A DNA stretch of 60,066 bases from Verrucomicrobiota bacterium (GCA_018898455.1 JAHIJO010000166.1:1-60066); one strand, 5' to 3'; shown: positions 40,618 through 50,256, counted from the first letter of the stretch. Notes: generated from the letters alone by a model not told the origin. Translations and numbers: made by a program.

Positions 40618-41922
40618 ATGAAAGCCGGATTTTCAAGAATTGAGATTACACCCGCCAGCCCGGTTCGGATGGATGGGATGATCAGGGACCATCAATCCAC
40701 CGGTGTGCATGACCCGATATTTGCCAAGGCCCTTGTGCTTTCCGGCGGGCCGCAGCCCGTTGATGGATTCGCGATTTGCTCGCTTGATGTTTGTGGATTG
40801 GCAGCCGCGGATTGCCGGGAGATAAGGGTTGCGGTGGAAAAGCAAACCGGCATTCCTTGCGACCGGGTCATCATAGCGGCAACCCATACTCATTCCGGGC
40901 CGGCGACGGTCGGTATTTTCGGCAACCGCGAAGACGCCTATGTGCGCGAATTGATTGAAAAAACAGTGGCAGTGGTTTGCAAAGCGGCAACGGTTCTTGT
41001 ACCGGCGGCGGTGGGGTGCGCCTCGGGGCGTGAGGAAACAATCAGCCATTACCGGCGTCTACTGGCGGATGACGGCCACGTAGTGATGAACTGGGATCCC
41101 TGGCCGGCGGAGCGCCTTGTTGGACCGTTGGGCGTCAATGATCCGGAAGTGGGAGTAATGAAAATTGTTTCCGACGATGCTGTGGCTAAACCATTGGGAT
41201 TTCTTTTCAATCACGCGGGGCATCCAAACGTGATGTCGGGCGATAATTACCTGATCACGCCGGATTATCCCGGCCGGGCCGAAAACCTGGTGGAACGGGA
41301 GCTGGGCGGCACGGCTGTTTTTGTCAACGGCGCGCAGGGGACTATGGATATTGACGGTATGAATGACCGGGATTGGTCGGGGGTGGAGCGCGCAGGCAGT
41401 GCGCTCGCGGATGCCGTGATCGATACTGCCCGGAATATTGTTCCCAGTTCTGGCGCCCGTCAGCGTTCCGGTTCCCGCTGTTATTCTATTCCGGCCCGGA
41501 AAATTTCAGATGCTGAAAAAGAGTGGGCAGATTCGGTTCTCAAGCAAACCGGCGGCGCCTTAAAACCGGTTGCCGACGGAGTGGGGGATGATTACAAGGC
41601 GAAGCTGTTTCTGCGCCTGTGGAATAACCGGCGCCAGGACATTCCCCTTGAACAGATTTGCCTGGCGGTTGATAATTATGCGTTCCTTAGTTTTCCTGGT
41701 GAACTGTTCACCGAAATAGGCATGCGGATCAAGTCGGAAAGTCCATTCCGGCGCACCTATATCTTGGGATTGGCTAATGGGTACGTCGGATATGTGCCGA
41801 CCCGTAAGGCAATCCGGGAGGGCGGCTATGAATCAGAAACGAGAGAACTGGATGACAGCGCGGAGGAAGTTGTCGTGGAACAAAGCTTGGCGCTATTGCG
41901 TAGCGTCCGTGGTTTATCGTGA
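40618..41922 (+). CDS. Neutral/alkaline ceramidase-like hydrolase (N-terminal domain type)
   Basis: The 434-residue protein has the neutral/alkaline non-lysosomal ceramidase N-terminal fold: start GFSRIEITP, SLDVCG, zinc-site motif IAATHTHSGPATVG with the histidines, and NHAGHPNVMSGDNYLITPDYPG, then VFVNGAQGTMD. It lacks the C-terminal immunoglobulin-like domain of true ceramidases and has no signal peptide. Many such proteins in carbohydrate-degrading bacteria act on unknown substrates, so the ceramide activity should not be assumed. It is followed 36 bp later by a DegT/DnrJ-type aminotransferase gene. Confidence 0.75.
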   Translation: MKAGFSRIEITPASPVRMDGMIRDHQSTGVHDPIFAKALVLSGGPQPVDGFAICSLDVCGLAAADCREIRVAVEKQTGIPCDRVIIAATHTHSGPATVGIFGNREDAYVRELIEKTVAVVCKAATVLVPAAVGCASGREETISHYRRLLADDGHVVMNWDPWPAERLVGPLGVNDPEVGVMKIVSDDAVAKPLGFLFNHAGHPNVMSGDNYLITPDYPGRAENLVERELGGTAVFVNGAQGTMDIDGMNDRDWSGVERAGSALADAVIDTARNIVPSSGARQRSGSRCYSIPARKISDAEKEWADSVLKQTGGALKPVADGVGDDYKAKLFLRLWNNRRQDIPLEQICLAVDNYAFLSFPGELFTEIGMRIKSESPFRRTYILGLANGYVGYVPTRKAIREGGYESETRELDDSAEEVVVEQSLALLRSVRGLS

Positions 41923-41958
41923 ATCGAAAGTCCAAAATCTAAAATATGGAGGCGCACC

Positions 41959-43287
41959 GTGACCAAGTTGGCGATTGCGGGGGGGGAGCCGGAGTTGAGC
42001 CGGAGCGAATATAAAAACTGGCCGGTGATAACGGCTGATGATCGGCGCTTTGTGAATGAAGTGCTGGACACGGGGATCGTGTGCGGGGCCACGGCGCCGC
42101 AGTGTAAGAAGCTCGAGGAGGAATGGGCGCACTCCGTGGGCGCCAAGTACTGTCTGACCACCTGCAGCGGCACGGCCGCCCTCCATATGGCCCTGGCCGC
42201 CGCAGGCGTCGGGCCCGGCGACGAAGTCATCACCTCGGCGTTTACGTTCCTGGCTTCCGGGTCCTGCGCCTTGCATCAGAACGCCATCCCTGTTTTCGTG
42301 GATATCGATCCGAAGACCTACAACATCGACCCTAATAAGCTGGAAGCAGCCATCACGGAACGCACGAAGGTCATCATTCCCGTTCATATCCAGGGATTGC
42401 CGGCGGACATGGATCCCATTCTGAAGATTGCCCGGAAACACAAGCTCTTTGTGCTGGAAGACGCTGCCCAGGCGCATGGCGCCACCTACAAGGGCCGGAA
42501 TGTCGGCACTTTCGGCGACGCGGCAGAGTTCAGCCTGAATGCATTGAAGAACCTGTGTGGCGGGGAAGGCGGCCTGCTGGTGACCAACGATGAACATATC
42601 CTGAAAAAAGCGTCATTGGTCCGCTGTTTCGGCGATGAGATTGATGAAGTCAGCCATCGCAGAAAATACAACGCATCGATCTTGGGCTATATGTATCGCA
42701 ATCAGGAACTGCCGGCGGCGCTGGCGCGTGGCCAGTTGATGCACTTGGATTACAATAATAATATCCGTATCGCCAATGCGAACTGCCTGACCCGGGAACT
42801 GGGCAAGATCCCGGGCGTCATTCCGCCTTATTGTCCGCCGGACAGTAAGCACGTGTATTTCATGTACAATGTCCGTTTTGATTCGAAGGCCGCGGGCGTC
42901 GAGTGCGAGCCCCGTCGATTCCGCATTGCCGTGGAAAAGGCGCTTTACAAGGAAGGCCTGCAGGTCGGCCAGTGGCAGACCATGCCGGTGCCGACGCAGG
43001 ATTTGTTCCAGAGCAAGCTGGGTTACGGCGCCACCGGCTATCCCTGGTCCGTCAACGAGGCGAAGGGTATCAAATATAATTACAACGTCTGTCAGTATCC
43101 GGTGGCCCAGATGCTGTGCGATACCTACACGGTGGTGCACGGCATCCATCCGCCGAACGGGTGCGCGCTGATGAAAAGAATTGTCGGCGCGTTTCGTAAA
43201 GTGTTTCAAAATCTTGACCAGGCGCTGGCCCACGCAGATGATCCGGTCTTTCCCGGAATGGACAGCAATCTTTATGGGGTCGCATGA
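41959..43287 (+). CDS. DegT/DnrJ/EryC1/StrS-family aminotransferase
   Basis: A 442-residue PLP enzyme of the sugar-aminotransferase family. It has TTCSGTAALHMALAAAGVGPGDEVITSAFTF, EDAAQAHGATYKGRNVGTFGDAAEFS, and the PLP lysine in LNALKNLCGGEGG. These enzymes convert keto sugars to amino sugars, some to aminocyclitols. It starts with GTG at 41959 after GGAGG (spacing 7). A C-terminal extension of about 60 residues beyond the usual family end is present. The neighbours suggest use of, or action on, an amino-sugar compound. Confidence 0.88.
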   Translation: MTKLAIAGGEPELSRSEYKNWPVITADDRRFVNEVLDTGIVCGATAPQCKKLEEEWAHSVGAKYCLTTCSGTAALHMALAAAGVGPGDEVITSAFTFLASGSCALHQNAIPVFVDIDPKTYNIDPNKLEAAITERTKVIIPVHIQGLPADMDPILKIARKHKLFVLEDAAQAHGATYKGRNVGTFGDAAEFSLNALKNLCGGEGGLLVTNDEHILKKASLVRCFGDEIDEVSHRRKYNASILGYMYRNQELPAALARGQLMHLDYNNNIRIANANCLTRELGKIPGVIPPYCPPDSKHVYFMYNVRFDSKAAGVECEPRRFRIAVEKALYKEGLQVGQWQTMPVPTQDLFQSKLGYGATGYPWSVNEAKGIKYNYNVCQYPVAQMLCDTYTVVHGIHPPNGCALMKRIVGAFRKVFQNLDQALAHADDPVFPGMDSNLYGVA

Positions 43288-43405
43288 TTGACCGTCGGGG
43301 AGTAAATCTGGATTTCACGTCTTCACCAAAAAAAGCATATTGTCGGCAATCGTAATTTACCCAAGGGCAATAAATATTTGCTTTTCAAGAAAGGTTGATA
43401 AAAAC

Positions 43406-44809
43406 ATGAAGACATATGCTTTTTCGCGGCGTGAACTCTATGCCCCAGGACATTTTGGGAACTGGTATGAAGTCGCCGGCCGATTTGAAATGAGGGATAT
43501 GCTGGCCGAAGCCAAGTGGTGGGGATTCAATTGCTATAGCGATTGGTTTGATACGGTCAACTTGACGAAGGAATCCCGTTTATCTTCGGTGGTCTCGAAG
43601 TGCTGGCTGACCAAGGCGTTCTGGGAAAACAAGAAGGCTCATTTTGAAGAAGCGCAAAAACTCGGATTGAAACTGGATTTGCTGATCACGCCGAATCACG
43701 TCTATACCGACCAGGTGACCCAAGAACTCCTTGCCAGGCAGAAACCCGGCGAACCCGACCGACTCTTCGGCCATTTGCTGTGTCCCTCAAAGCTGAAGGC
43801 TCGGAAGATTATCCTGGGCAACTATGACGACTTATTCAAGGACTTGGCAAAGAGCAAGATCAACCTGGATTCCGTTACCTTTGCTGCGTATGATTTCGGC
43901 GGGTGTGCGTGCGGTAAATGCGATCCCTGGATTGTTACCTTTGCCAAATTATCCAAAGAGATCCACGACATAGCGTTGAAATACTATCCGCACGTCCAGC
44001 TGCGATTTTGCGGATGGTGGTGGAGTCCGGAAGATCATAACCTTTTTGCGGATTGGGCGGACAAGAACATCCCAGGCACTATCAAAGGAATCGCTCTCTG
44101 GATCAAGTATAACGACGACAAGCCGGCCAACGTGCCGCAGGCCAGGCTTCCCAGAGGATGCAAACAGGACTACTTTTTCCATATCGGGTTCTCTGATGAT
44201 AGAAGCGCGAATGACACCTATGGCCGATGGGGTCCCATGGTCGCCCCGAACCGGATTCCCAGGACACTGGAAACGCTGAACAATATCCGCGGCGAAGGAT
44301 TCTCGGCTTACTCTGAGGGAATATCCGACGATGTCAACAAGGCGCTTTTGGCCGGTTTGAGCAGCGGTAAGTTTTCAACCGCTCAGGAAGTGCTTGAAGC
44401 GTATGCGGAGAGATATTTCAACGCGAAAGGCAAGTTCAAACGAGAATGGGCTAATTGGATTTATCAATGGGCAGAACCCCGCACGGTGAATCTCAAGAAG
44501 GCAAGGCTGGTTTTTGACCGCTTGGCTTCAAAGGCTCCCGATACGTGGAGGCTGGATCATTTTGCATCCAAGATGAGGTTATTCGAGCTGAATAAGCAAC
44601 TTGACAGGAAGGGGGCCTGGACTGCCCCGCGCCTGGCCATGGCTGAGGCATTTCTAAGAGAGCGGGAAAATCTACGCAGAAAAATTTACGGACTGTCCTT
44701 GCTGGATGAGCCGGTGTTTGGCGCCATTGTTGGGCAATCCCGCTGGTATCAGGAACTGATGGCATCCGCGGCTCTTTCTAAAAAGTCCCGCCATTCTGCT
44801 GAGGCGTAA
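43406..44809 (+). CDS. Hypothetical protein, possibly a TIM-barrel glycosidase-like enzyme
   Basis: A 467-residue protein that I do not recognise. It is rich in aromatic residues (YSDWFDTVNL, FCGWWWSPEDHN, IALWIKYND) and has Asp/Glu-bearing segments of barrel-enzyme style (VTFAAYDFGGCACGKCDPW, GFSAYSEGISDDVNKALL), with the second recalling the acid regions of some glycoside hydrolases. The CACGKC cysteines might bind metal. There is no signal peptide. The ATG at 43406 has AAAGG upstream. It lies in a group with a sugar-type aminotransferase and a dehydrogenase, so a role in sugar metabolism is a guess. Confidence 0.5.
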   Translation: MKTYAFSRRELYAPGHFGNWYEVAGRFEMRDMLAEAKWWGFNCYSDWFDTVNLTKESRLSSVVSKCWLTKAFWENKKAHFEEAQKLGLKLDLLITPNHVYTDQVTQELLARQKPGEPDRLFGHLLCPSKLKARKIILGNYDDLFKDLAKSKINLDSVTFAAYDFGGCACGKCDPWIVTFAKLSKEIHDIALKYYPHVQLRFCGWWWSPEDHNLFADWADKNIPGTIKGIALWIKYNDDKPANVPQARLPRGCKQDYFFHIGFSDDRSANDTYGRWGPMVAPNRIPRTLETLNNIRGEGFSAYSEGISDDVNKALLAGLSSGKFSTAQEVLEAYAERYFNAKGKFKREWANWIYQWAEPRTVNLKKARLVFDRLASKAPDTWRLDHFASKMRLFELNKQLDRKGAWTAPRLAMAEAFLRERENLRRKIYGLSLLDEPVFGAIVGQSRWYQELMASAALSKKSRHSAEA

Positions 44810-44849
44810 GAAAATGAAAAGAAAACATCCCGCCTTGCCAGGATAAAAT

Positions 44850-45884
44850 ATGATCAGTAGAGCTTTGTTCGGTAAAAAATATTTGAAGATTGAAGAACGC
44901 CGGCTTGAAATCAGAATCTCGGATGAAAACCATGTAATCGTCAAGATTCACGCCTGCGGAGTCTGCGGAACCGATATCAACTACGTGCGCGACTGGCTGG
45001 ATGATCCCATGCCGCTGGGGCATGAAGTGGCGGCTGAGGTCGTGGAAACCGGAAGTAATGTAACAACTGTGAAACCGGGCGACCGTGTAATTGTGGAAGA
45101 CTGTTCCATGTGCGGAGTCTGCGAAGCCTGCAAAAGCGGGCATCCTGAATTCTGCCGCAATATGTTCACCATGGACGGCCAGCCGGGCATGGGCGAGTAT
45201 ATGTCGGTGCGCTATAACTCGCTGAATAAATTCAACGGTTTGGATTTCACTTCCGCCTGCCTGACCGAACCCCTGGCGGTTTCATTGACTTCGGTCCTCC
45301 AAGCGGAAATTCCGTTGGGTGGCAGTGTGGCTGTTCTGGGTAACGGTCCGCTGGGGCTTATGGCGGCGTGCTTGGCAAAACTGCGCGGCGCCGGATTTGT
45401 GGCTATAACGGGACTGGGCGACGGCAAGCCGATCAGCCGGGCGCGGTTTGACGCGGCTGAAGCATTGGGATGCGATTTGATCATCCAGGCTGGAAAGCAG
45501 AGCGTTGAAGATGAAATCAAAAAGAAATTTACCAATGGCGTGGACCGGGTGATTGTCAGTTCGCCGCCCCAGAGTTTGAGTGATGCCCTGAAAATTATCC
45601 GGTTTGGCGGCATCATTGTCTTTTTCGGCCTGCATTTCGGCGGGAAAAACAAGATTGAGGTGGACGTCAACGACCTGGTTTTCAGGAAAATCACCCTGCG
45701 TCCAACGTTTGCCGAGCCGGCCATCAACTTCCCGATCTCCAACCGTCTGCTTAAAGACGGGTTGGTCGATGCCGGGAAACTGATTACGCACACCTTTGGG
45801 TTTGACCAGGTCAAAACGGTCATGGGGGCGATCGTCGAGGGCAACCAGCCCATCGTCAAGGCCGTCATGCTTCCCTATGGATAA
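44850..45884 (+). CDS. Zinc-dependent medium-chain alcohol/polyol dehydrogenase
   Basis: The 344-residue MDR-family enzyme has the catalytic zinc site ACGVCGTD and LGHEVAAEV, and the CSMCGVCEACKSGHPEFC structural-zinc cysteine cluster. The NAD(P)-binding loop is VAVLGNGPLGLMAACLAK. It resembles sorbitol/threonine/L-iditol-type dehydrogenases. AGGA precedes the ATG. It closes the group of AraC-linked genes and is convergent with the PEGA gene. The polyol substrate is not known. Confidence 0.87.
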   Translation: MISRALFGKKYLKIEERRLEIRISDENHVIVKIHACGVCGTDINYVRDWLDDPMPLGHEVAAEVVETGSNVTTVKPGDRVIVEDCSMCGVCEACKSGHPEFCRNMFTMDGQPGMGEYMSVRYNSLNKFNGLDFTSACLTEPLAVSLTSVLQAEIPLGGSVAVLGNGPLGLMAACLAKLRGAGFVAITGLGDGKPISRARFDAAEALGCDLIIQAGKQSVEDEIKKKFTNGVDRVIVSSPPQSLSDALKIIRFGGIIVFFGLHFGGKNKIEVDVNDLVFRKITLRPTFAEPAINFPISNRLLKDGLVDAGKLITHTFGFDQVKTVMGAIVEGNQPIVKAVMLPYG

Positions 45885-45889
45885 GAACG

Positions 45890-45922
45890 AGGCGCACGTC
45901 CGGTTGAAGGGAGCGCCTATTT
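45890..45922. terminator. Hairpin between convergent dehydrogenase and PEGA genes
   Basis: AGGCGC (45890-45895) pairs with GCGCCT (45913-45918), followed by ATTTTG on the plus strand. It lies just at the stops of both converging genes, so it may terminate transcription from the plus strand; the 17-base loop makes it weaker than usual. Confidence 0.45.
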
Positions 45923-47302
45923 TGACGGCGGATTCTGGGGGATCGGTTCCAGAGACTGGATTTCAGAGGCCTTGAAGGTCTTGAAAATCCCCGGCTCGAT
46001 TTCAAACTTGATATCACCGTTGTCGTATTTCTCCCGCACGATGCCCTGGAAGGTGTGTTCGGCGCCGGACCCGGTCCGGACGATGACCGTGGGAATGAAG
46101 GTCACAGGTCGGGCCATAAGTTTTTCGTGCAGGATGACGGTCTGGTTGAATGCGACCTCCACATTGGCGGTTAAATCATAATATCCCTGTTTTGTCATCT
46201 GAAGCTTCCGGGGCCCCTGGGGCACCCGCTCAATGGTCAGCTGTTCGGAAATCGGTTCCTGCCCATGCGGCGGGGTGATTCCCCGGTTCTCGCCATCCAG
46301 GTAGACGGTGACCCCCGGCGGCTCGGTGGACAGCAGGAGCGTGCCGCTGGTCTTGGCCAACCGGAATTCAACGACGGACTCCTCGCCGGCGGTGACCACA
46401 TTGGTGCGGACCTGGGTGGCGTAGCCAGGCAGTTCGACGCGCAAGACGTATGTCTTCGCAGGAATGGCGTTGGTCGTGAAGGGCGTTTCCGTCTTATATT
46501 GGTCGTTGAGATAGAGACGTGCCTTGGGTGGAATCGAGATGACGGTGAGTTTGCCCGGGAGGGCCTTCAAAGTTACGGACACAGTGCGTTCCTCGCCCGA
46601 TTGGGTGGTCAGTTCGTCCTGGTATGCTGTATGGCCTTTCAAAGTTATTTCAACGCGATGCCTGCCCGCCGAGAGCCGGGATGCTTCGCAGGGTGTGTTG
46701 CCGATAACAGTGTTGTTGATCGTCACTTGGGCGCCAGCCGGCTTGGATTCAAAGATGAGCCAGGCGGAATCCGACTGCAGGTTGACATTTACCTGCTGGG
46801 GTGTTCGGTCCGTCACCGTCACCTCCACGGTTTTCGGAATGTGATCTATGGCGCTGAGTTTGACCCGATGCTGGCCCAGCGGAAAATCCGGAACCAACAG
46901 CGGCGTTTTGCCGTAATGGGCGTCGTCAATTTCAACGTCGGCTCCCAGGGGCTTGGAATAAATCAAAACCAGTCCGCGGAGCGGCTCCAGCTTCAGGTTA
47001 ACCGTGAGACGCTCTCCGGGCTGGACGGTGGCCGTCATGCGGGCTTCTGCATACCCGGGTTTGCGGGCGATAATAAGATGTTCCCCTGCCGTCAGTCCCA
47101 TTACTGTCATGGGCGATGGATTGGGCGCCGCGCGGTCGTCACAGATAATCGAGGCTCCGGCCGGGTCCGTGCTGATATAAAGCTGACAGCCAGGAGCGGA
47201 TACCGTGCGGCCCGGTTCGCAGGCAGGAAGCGCACTGAGTCCGGCCAGGAGAACCAAAGCCCGCATCCAATATTGCCAAGAATGCATCATTTGTCGGCCC
47301 AT
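45917..47302 (-). CDS. PEGA-domain repeat lipoprotein
   Basis: A 461-residue predicted lipoprotein. The N-terminus has a hydrophobic stretch (ALVLLAGLSALPAC) with lipobox LPAC at about residues 25-28. It is followed by about five PEGA-type beta repeats, each with the P-x-G-A or P-P-x-x-x core (TDPAGASIICDD, SKPLGADVEIDDAHYGKTPL, SKPAGAQVTINNTVIGNTP, SIPPKARLYLNDQYKTETPF, TEPPGVTVYLDGENRG). PEGA repeats commonly sit on the outside of surface proteins. The ATG is 3 bp from the FHA gene's stop, so the two are co-expressed and probably act together. Confidence 0.82.
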   Translation of the reverse strand: MGRQMMHSWQYWMRALVLLAGLSALPACEPGRTVSAPGCQLYISTDPAGASIICDDRAAPNPSPMTVMGLTAGEHLIIARKPGYAEARMTATVQPGERLTVNLKLEPLRGLVLIYSKPLGADVEIDDAHYGKTPLLVPDFPLGQHRVKLSAIDHIPKTVEVTVTDRTPQQVNVNLQSDSAWLIFESKPAGAQVTINNTVIGNTPCEASRLSAGRHRVEITLKGHTAYQDELTTQSGEERTVSVTLKALPGKLTVISIPPKARLYLNDQYKTETPFTTNAIPAKTYVLRVELPGYATQVRTNVVTAGEESVVEFRLAKTSGTLLLSTEPPGVTVYLDGENRGITPPHGQEPISEQLTIERVPQGPRKLQMTKQGYYDLTANVEVAFNQTVILHEKLMARPVTFIPTVIVRTGSGAEHTFQGIVREKYDNGDIKFEIEPGIFKTFKASEIQSLEPIPQNPPSK

Positions 47303-47305
47303 TGA

Positions 47306-48625
47306 TTACTTCTTTTTCAGATGCCGTTCCACATCGATCAGTTTTTTCCGGGCGGCCGCATGCCGTTCATCGGATCGGTCGGGGATTTTTTCACAAATCA
47401 GCCGAAGCTGAGCGGCAGATTCCGCCCAGTCCCGGAGCCGGATGGCGCGCTCCGCGAGAAATAACTGGTTGTCATATATATCCTGGAGTTCGCGCTCACT
47501 GTCCCCGCGGAGCGCCACGGCGTCGGTATAGAAATCAGGCTTCGGTTCAATGGTCTCAAGATACCATTCGGCTTCCTTCAGGGACCGGATGGCCAGGGCC
47601 AGATTGTCGTTCTTGACGTTTCGCTGATCATACAGGCTTTGCCCCAGCAGGGCCGCATCGCGCGCCATGGTCAGCAGTTTTTCGGGCGACAGCGCCAACG
47701 CGGTCAGACCCAGTTCGTTCTGGCCGAACTCCTCGATAGCTTCCCGCATCGTTTTGAAGGCATCGGGTTCCAGACTGTTCATGACCTTTACCCGTCGGGC
47801 CTTCCGGCCGATGGTAAGTGTCAGATCCCAGAGGTCCCAGACATCAACGGATAATCCTTTGTATTCATCCTTGAGGTCGAAAAAGGCGGTATTCCTGAGG
47901 CTGTCCGCCAGGCTTTGCACGAGTTCAGGGTCCACTTTCTTCATCTGGTTTCCGGGCACGTGGCGCCGATTTTTTAAATCGTCGATCTGAATGGAGAGCT
48001 CGTTGTTTTTACATGTCATCTGGTAACGAAAGATATTATTGGAATTAGCCTGAACCTTTTCGTACATGATTTCCAAAACCTCGCGCTGTGGTTCCAACAA
48101 CGCCGGATTCGATGCGTCCGGATGCTTGATCAACCGGGGCACCCATATCACGGCTACGGTAGCGGCGATGACTGCCAGCAGGCCCAAAAGCAGGAAGGCA
48201 AATCGCCGGCGGCGGTCGTCTCCCGGATGGCCTGACGGCGGGCGCAGGAATTGAATCTTACCGGGGGCCGGTAGCTGGCCCGCAATGGATTCAAACAGGT
48301 TTTGAACCGGCTGAGCCACGGATTCAACGTTTACCACCTTGATGGTCGTGTCGCCCATTATTAGGCGGTCGCCATTATGCAGGCGCGATTCGTAGAGAGG
48401 TTTGTCATTCAGGAGGGTCTGGTTGGCGCTGCCTAAATCTTCCGCCCACAACCCTTCGCCGGGCTTGAAGAAAAATCGGCAGTGAAAGCGCGACATGGCC
48501 GGATCCATCAGCACGATATCGTTATTGGATGATCGGCCGACGCGGGCGCCCTCGGCAGGAATGGTTAGTCCGCGCCTCTGGTCAGGGCCTTTTTCAACAA
48601 TCAGATGAATGGGTTGCTCGGCCAT
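47306..48625 (-). CDS. FHA-domain membrane protein
   Basis: The 439-residue protein has a forkhead-associated domain at about 5-95 (RVGRSSNNDIVLMDPAMSRFHCRFF, LGSANQTLLNDKPL), which binds phosphothreonine peptides. A single membrane helix at about 140-160 (RRRRFAFLLLGLLAVIAATVAVIWVPRL) places the FHA domain in the cytoplasm. The large C-terminal part (about 165-439) is unrecognised and ends in an alpha-helical, TPR-like stretch. I start at MAEQPIHL; an upstream TTG would add six residues. PEGA lies 3 bp downstream. It may take part in Ser/Thr-kinase signalling, but no kinase gene is present here. Confidence 0.8.
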   Translation of the reverse strand: MAEQPIHLIVEKGPDQRRGLTIPAEGARVGRSSNNDIVLMDPAMSRFHCRFFFKPGEGLWAEDLGSANQTLLNDKPLYESRLHNGDRLIMGDTTIKVVNVESVAQPVQNLFESIAGQLPAPGKIQFLRPPSGHPGDDRRRRFAFLLLGLLAVIAATVAVIWVPRLIKHPDASNPALLEPQREVLEIMYEKVQANSNNIFRYQMTCKNNELSIQIDDLKNRRHVPGNQMKKVDPELVQSLADSLRNTAFFDLKDEYKGLSVDVWDLWDLTLTIGRKARRVKVMNSLEPDAFKTMREAIEEFGQNELGLTALALSPEKLLTMARDAALLGQSLYDQRNVKNDNLALAIRSLKEAEWYLETIEPKPDFYTDAVALRGDSERELQDIYDNQLFLAERAIRLRDWAESAAQLRLICEKIPDRSDERHAAARKKLIDVERHLKKK

Positions 48626-48723
48626 GGAACATCCGGATATCAAGGGCGATTTCTGGTTGGCGTTTATAATAGACCAAAGTGAAGCCGGTAATCAATTAAA
48701 AACAACACCCGGTTATGGCTATT

Positions 48724-50037
48724 TCAGGCGGCGGGAACTGGTTCCGACGGGGGGTGGGGGCGATAGATGCTGATGCCGCGGGATTCCCGAATGAAAAAGA
48801 CGCTTATGGCAGAGATGGCCGCCAGGACCAGGCATAGAAACAGGATTGCACGATAGGCGGACGGCGGATAGACCAGCGCTGAAGAGCTGGATATCGCCTG
48901 GTCGCGGAACAGGTCCATCAGAGCCCCGGCGCCGTTAACGATGACTGCGACCGCCAAGTAACACGCGCTATTGCCGAATCCGACGGAGGTGCCCGCGGCG
49001 CGTTCGGGATTCAGTTCCTTCATGGTGCAGGAGAACATAACCGAAGCCGAGGATGCGATCCCCAGCATCAGGTATCCGGTCAGCATCCAGCGCGGGTGGG
49101 GGTGCGGCGTTAAACTCAAGGTCATCAGCGCAAGGGCGATGAGCGTCAGGATGATCCCGGCGATCATGACTGGTTTTCGGCGATTACCCATTAGGCGTGA
49201 TAGAAAACCGGAGGCGGTGACGAAGATCATGCCGATCAGCATCATGTAGAAGGTTACCGAGGCCGCGCCGGCAGAGGAGAATCCGCACACGTCCGTCAGC
49301 ATTTTTTTGCCGAAGACCGCCTGCCAGATGAAATAAATGGCAAAATTGACGGCGCCCGAAAAAACCACGGGATAAATATGCGGGTTGCCGAGAATGTCCT
49401 TTAAATATAAATCCACCTTGGGTGAAGGTTCGGCGCGCGGGCCGGCGAAGCGTTTCAGCAGGATGGCGGCTGTCAGGAAGATGGCGGCGTATAGGACGCC
49501 GGTGATCAGCAGGGATGGTCTCCAACCCATCCAGGCGACCATGCGTTCAAAAGGGAACGTGGCAAACAGGCCTCCGGAATAGCCGATGAAGAGCACGATA
49601 CACAACATGGGGGCAAAGTGACGGGACTCAAAGAGCGTATCAATTTCCTTCACGATGCTGATGAAAATACTGCTGGCGCCCAGTCCGACCAGGATGCGGC
49701 TGGCGTACAGTTCGGGAAATGAATGAGCGAGGGGAAACCACAGGGCGCCGAGGCTCAGTAACAGGCCGCCGGCCAATAGAACCCGGGCGCCACCCCAGCG
49801 GTCGGCCGCCAAGCCGACGGCAATCTGCAGGCCGCCGTAGATATACAGAAAAAGGGAGCTCAGTGTGGCAATAGCGCCGGCGGAAACTCCAAATTCGCTT
49901 TGCAGTTCGTCAAAAATCGTTCCGGGAATCGCCACGCGCTGGAAGTATGAGAAAAAATAAACAAGACTCATCAGCAGGAGCGCCCACAAGGCCGTACGGC
50001 GGCGCTGAAGAAAGGTCCATAACGAGGTCAATATCAT
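48724..50037 (-). CDS. MFS transporter
   Basis: A 437-residue major-facilitator protein with about 12 hydrophobic segments. The loop 2-3 signature GLAADRWGGARVLLAGG and the second-half SRLMGNRRKPVMIAG fit the family. It resembles OPA/anion:cation-symporter-type carriers by its start (YFFSYFQRVAIPGTIFDELQSEFG). The substrate is unknown. It is divergent from the XRE gene, and the 212-bp gap between them holds the XRE promoter. Because the gene lies next to the CRISPR region, it probably marks the end of ordinary metabolism. Confidence 0.85.
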   Translation of the reverse strand: MILTSLWTFLQRRRTALWALLLMSLVYFFSYFQRVAIPGTIFDELQSEFGVSAGAIATLSSLFLYIYGGLQIAVGLAADRWGGARVLLAGGLLLSLGALWFPLAHSFPELYASRILVGLGASSIFISIVKEIDTLFESRHFAPMLCIVLFIGYSGGLFATFPFERMVAWMGWRPSLLITGVLYAAIFLTAAILLKRFAGPRAEPSPKVDLYLKDILGNPHIYPVVFSGAVNFAIYFIWQAVFGKKMLTDVCGFSSAGAASVTFYMMLIGMIFVTASGFLSRLMGNRRKPVMIAGIILTLIALALMTLSLTPHPHPRWMLTGYLMLGIASSASVMFSCTMKELNPERAAGTSVGFGNSACYLAVAVIVNGAGALMDLFRDQAISSSSALVYPPSAYRAILFLCLVLAAISAISVFFIRESRGISIYRPHPPSEPVPAA

Positions 50038-50213
50038 GATCGGTTCCCGATTGCAAAACGTTCGTCCGACCCAAAGGGGGTGGCGGAAAACTTACGGCGG
50101 ACTCCGGGAATTGTCGAGTCGAATCCGCGCATAATTCTTGATCGGGGTCTATGCCGGAGGCCAGGGATTGCTCGTCTTGTCTTGCGGCGATGAAATTAAG
50201 AAAAATATTAATG

Positions 50214-50256
50214 TTGACTCCTGAAATACTATGATGTATTCATAAAACAATGAATA
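50214..50256 (+). promoter_or_regulatory. Candidate leaderless promoter with inverted repeat over the XRE start codon
   Basis: TTGACT (50214-50219), a 17-bp spacer and TATTCA (50237-50242) predict a transcript starting at about base 50249, just before the ATG at 50250. A perfect 7-bp inverted repeat TATTCAT-AAAACA-ATGAATA (50237-50256) spans both the -10 box and the start codon. No ribosome-binding site is visible. Together this fits a leaderless, autoregulated gene. The -10 box itself is a weak match. Confidence 0.45.

Noticed and set aside
46265..47305. Long 346-codon plus-strand open frame opposite the PEGA gene
   Set aside because: It runs antisense to a clear repeat protein, and its own residue make-up is unlike a protein family.
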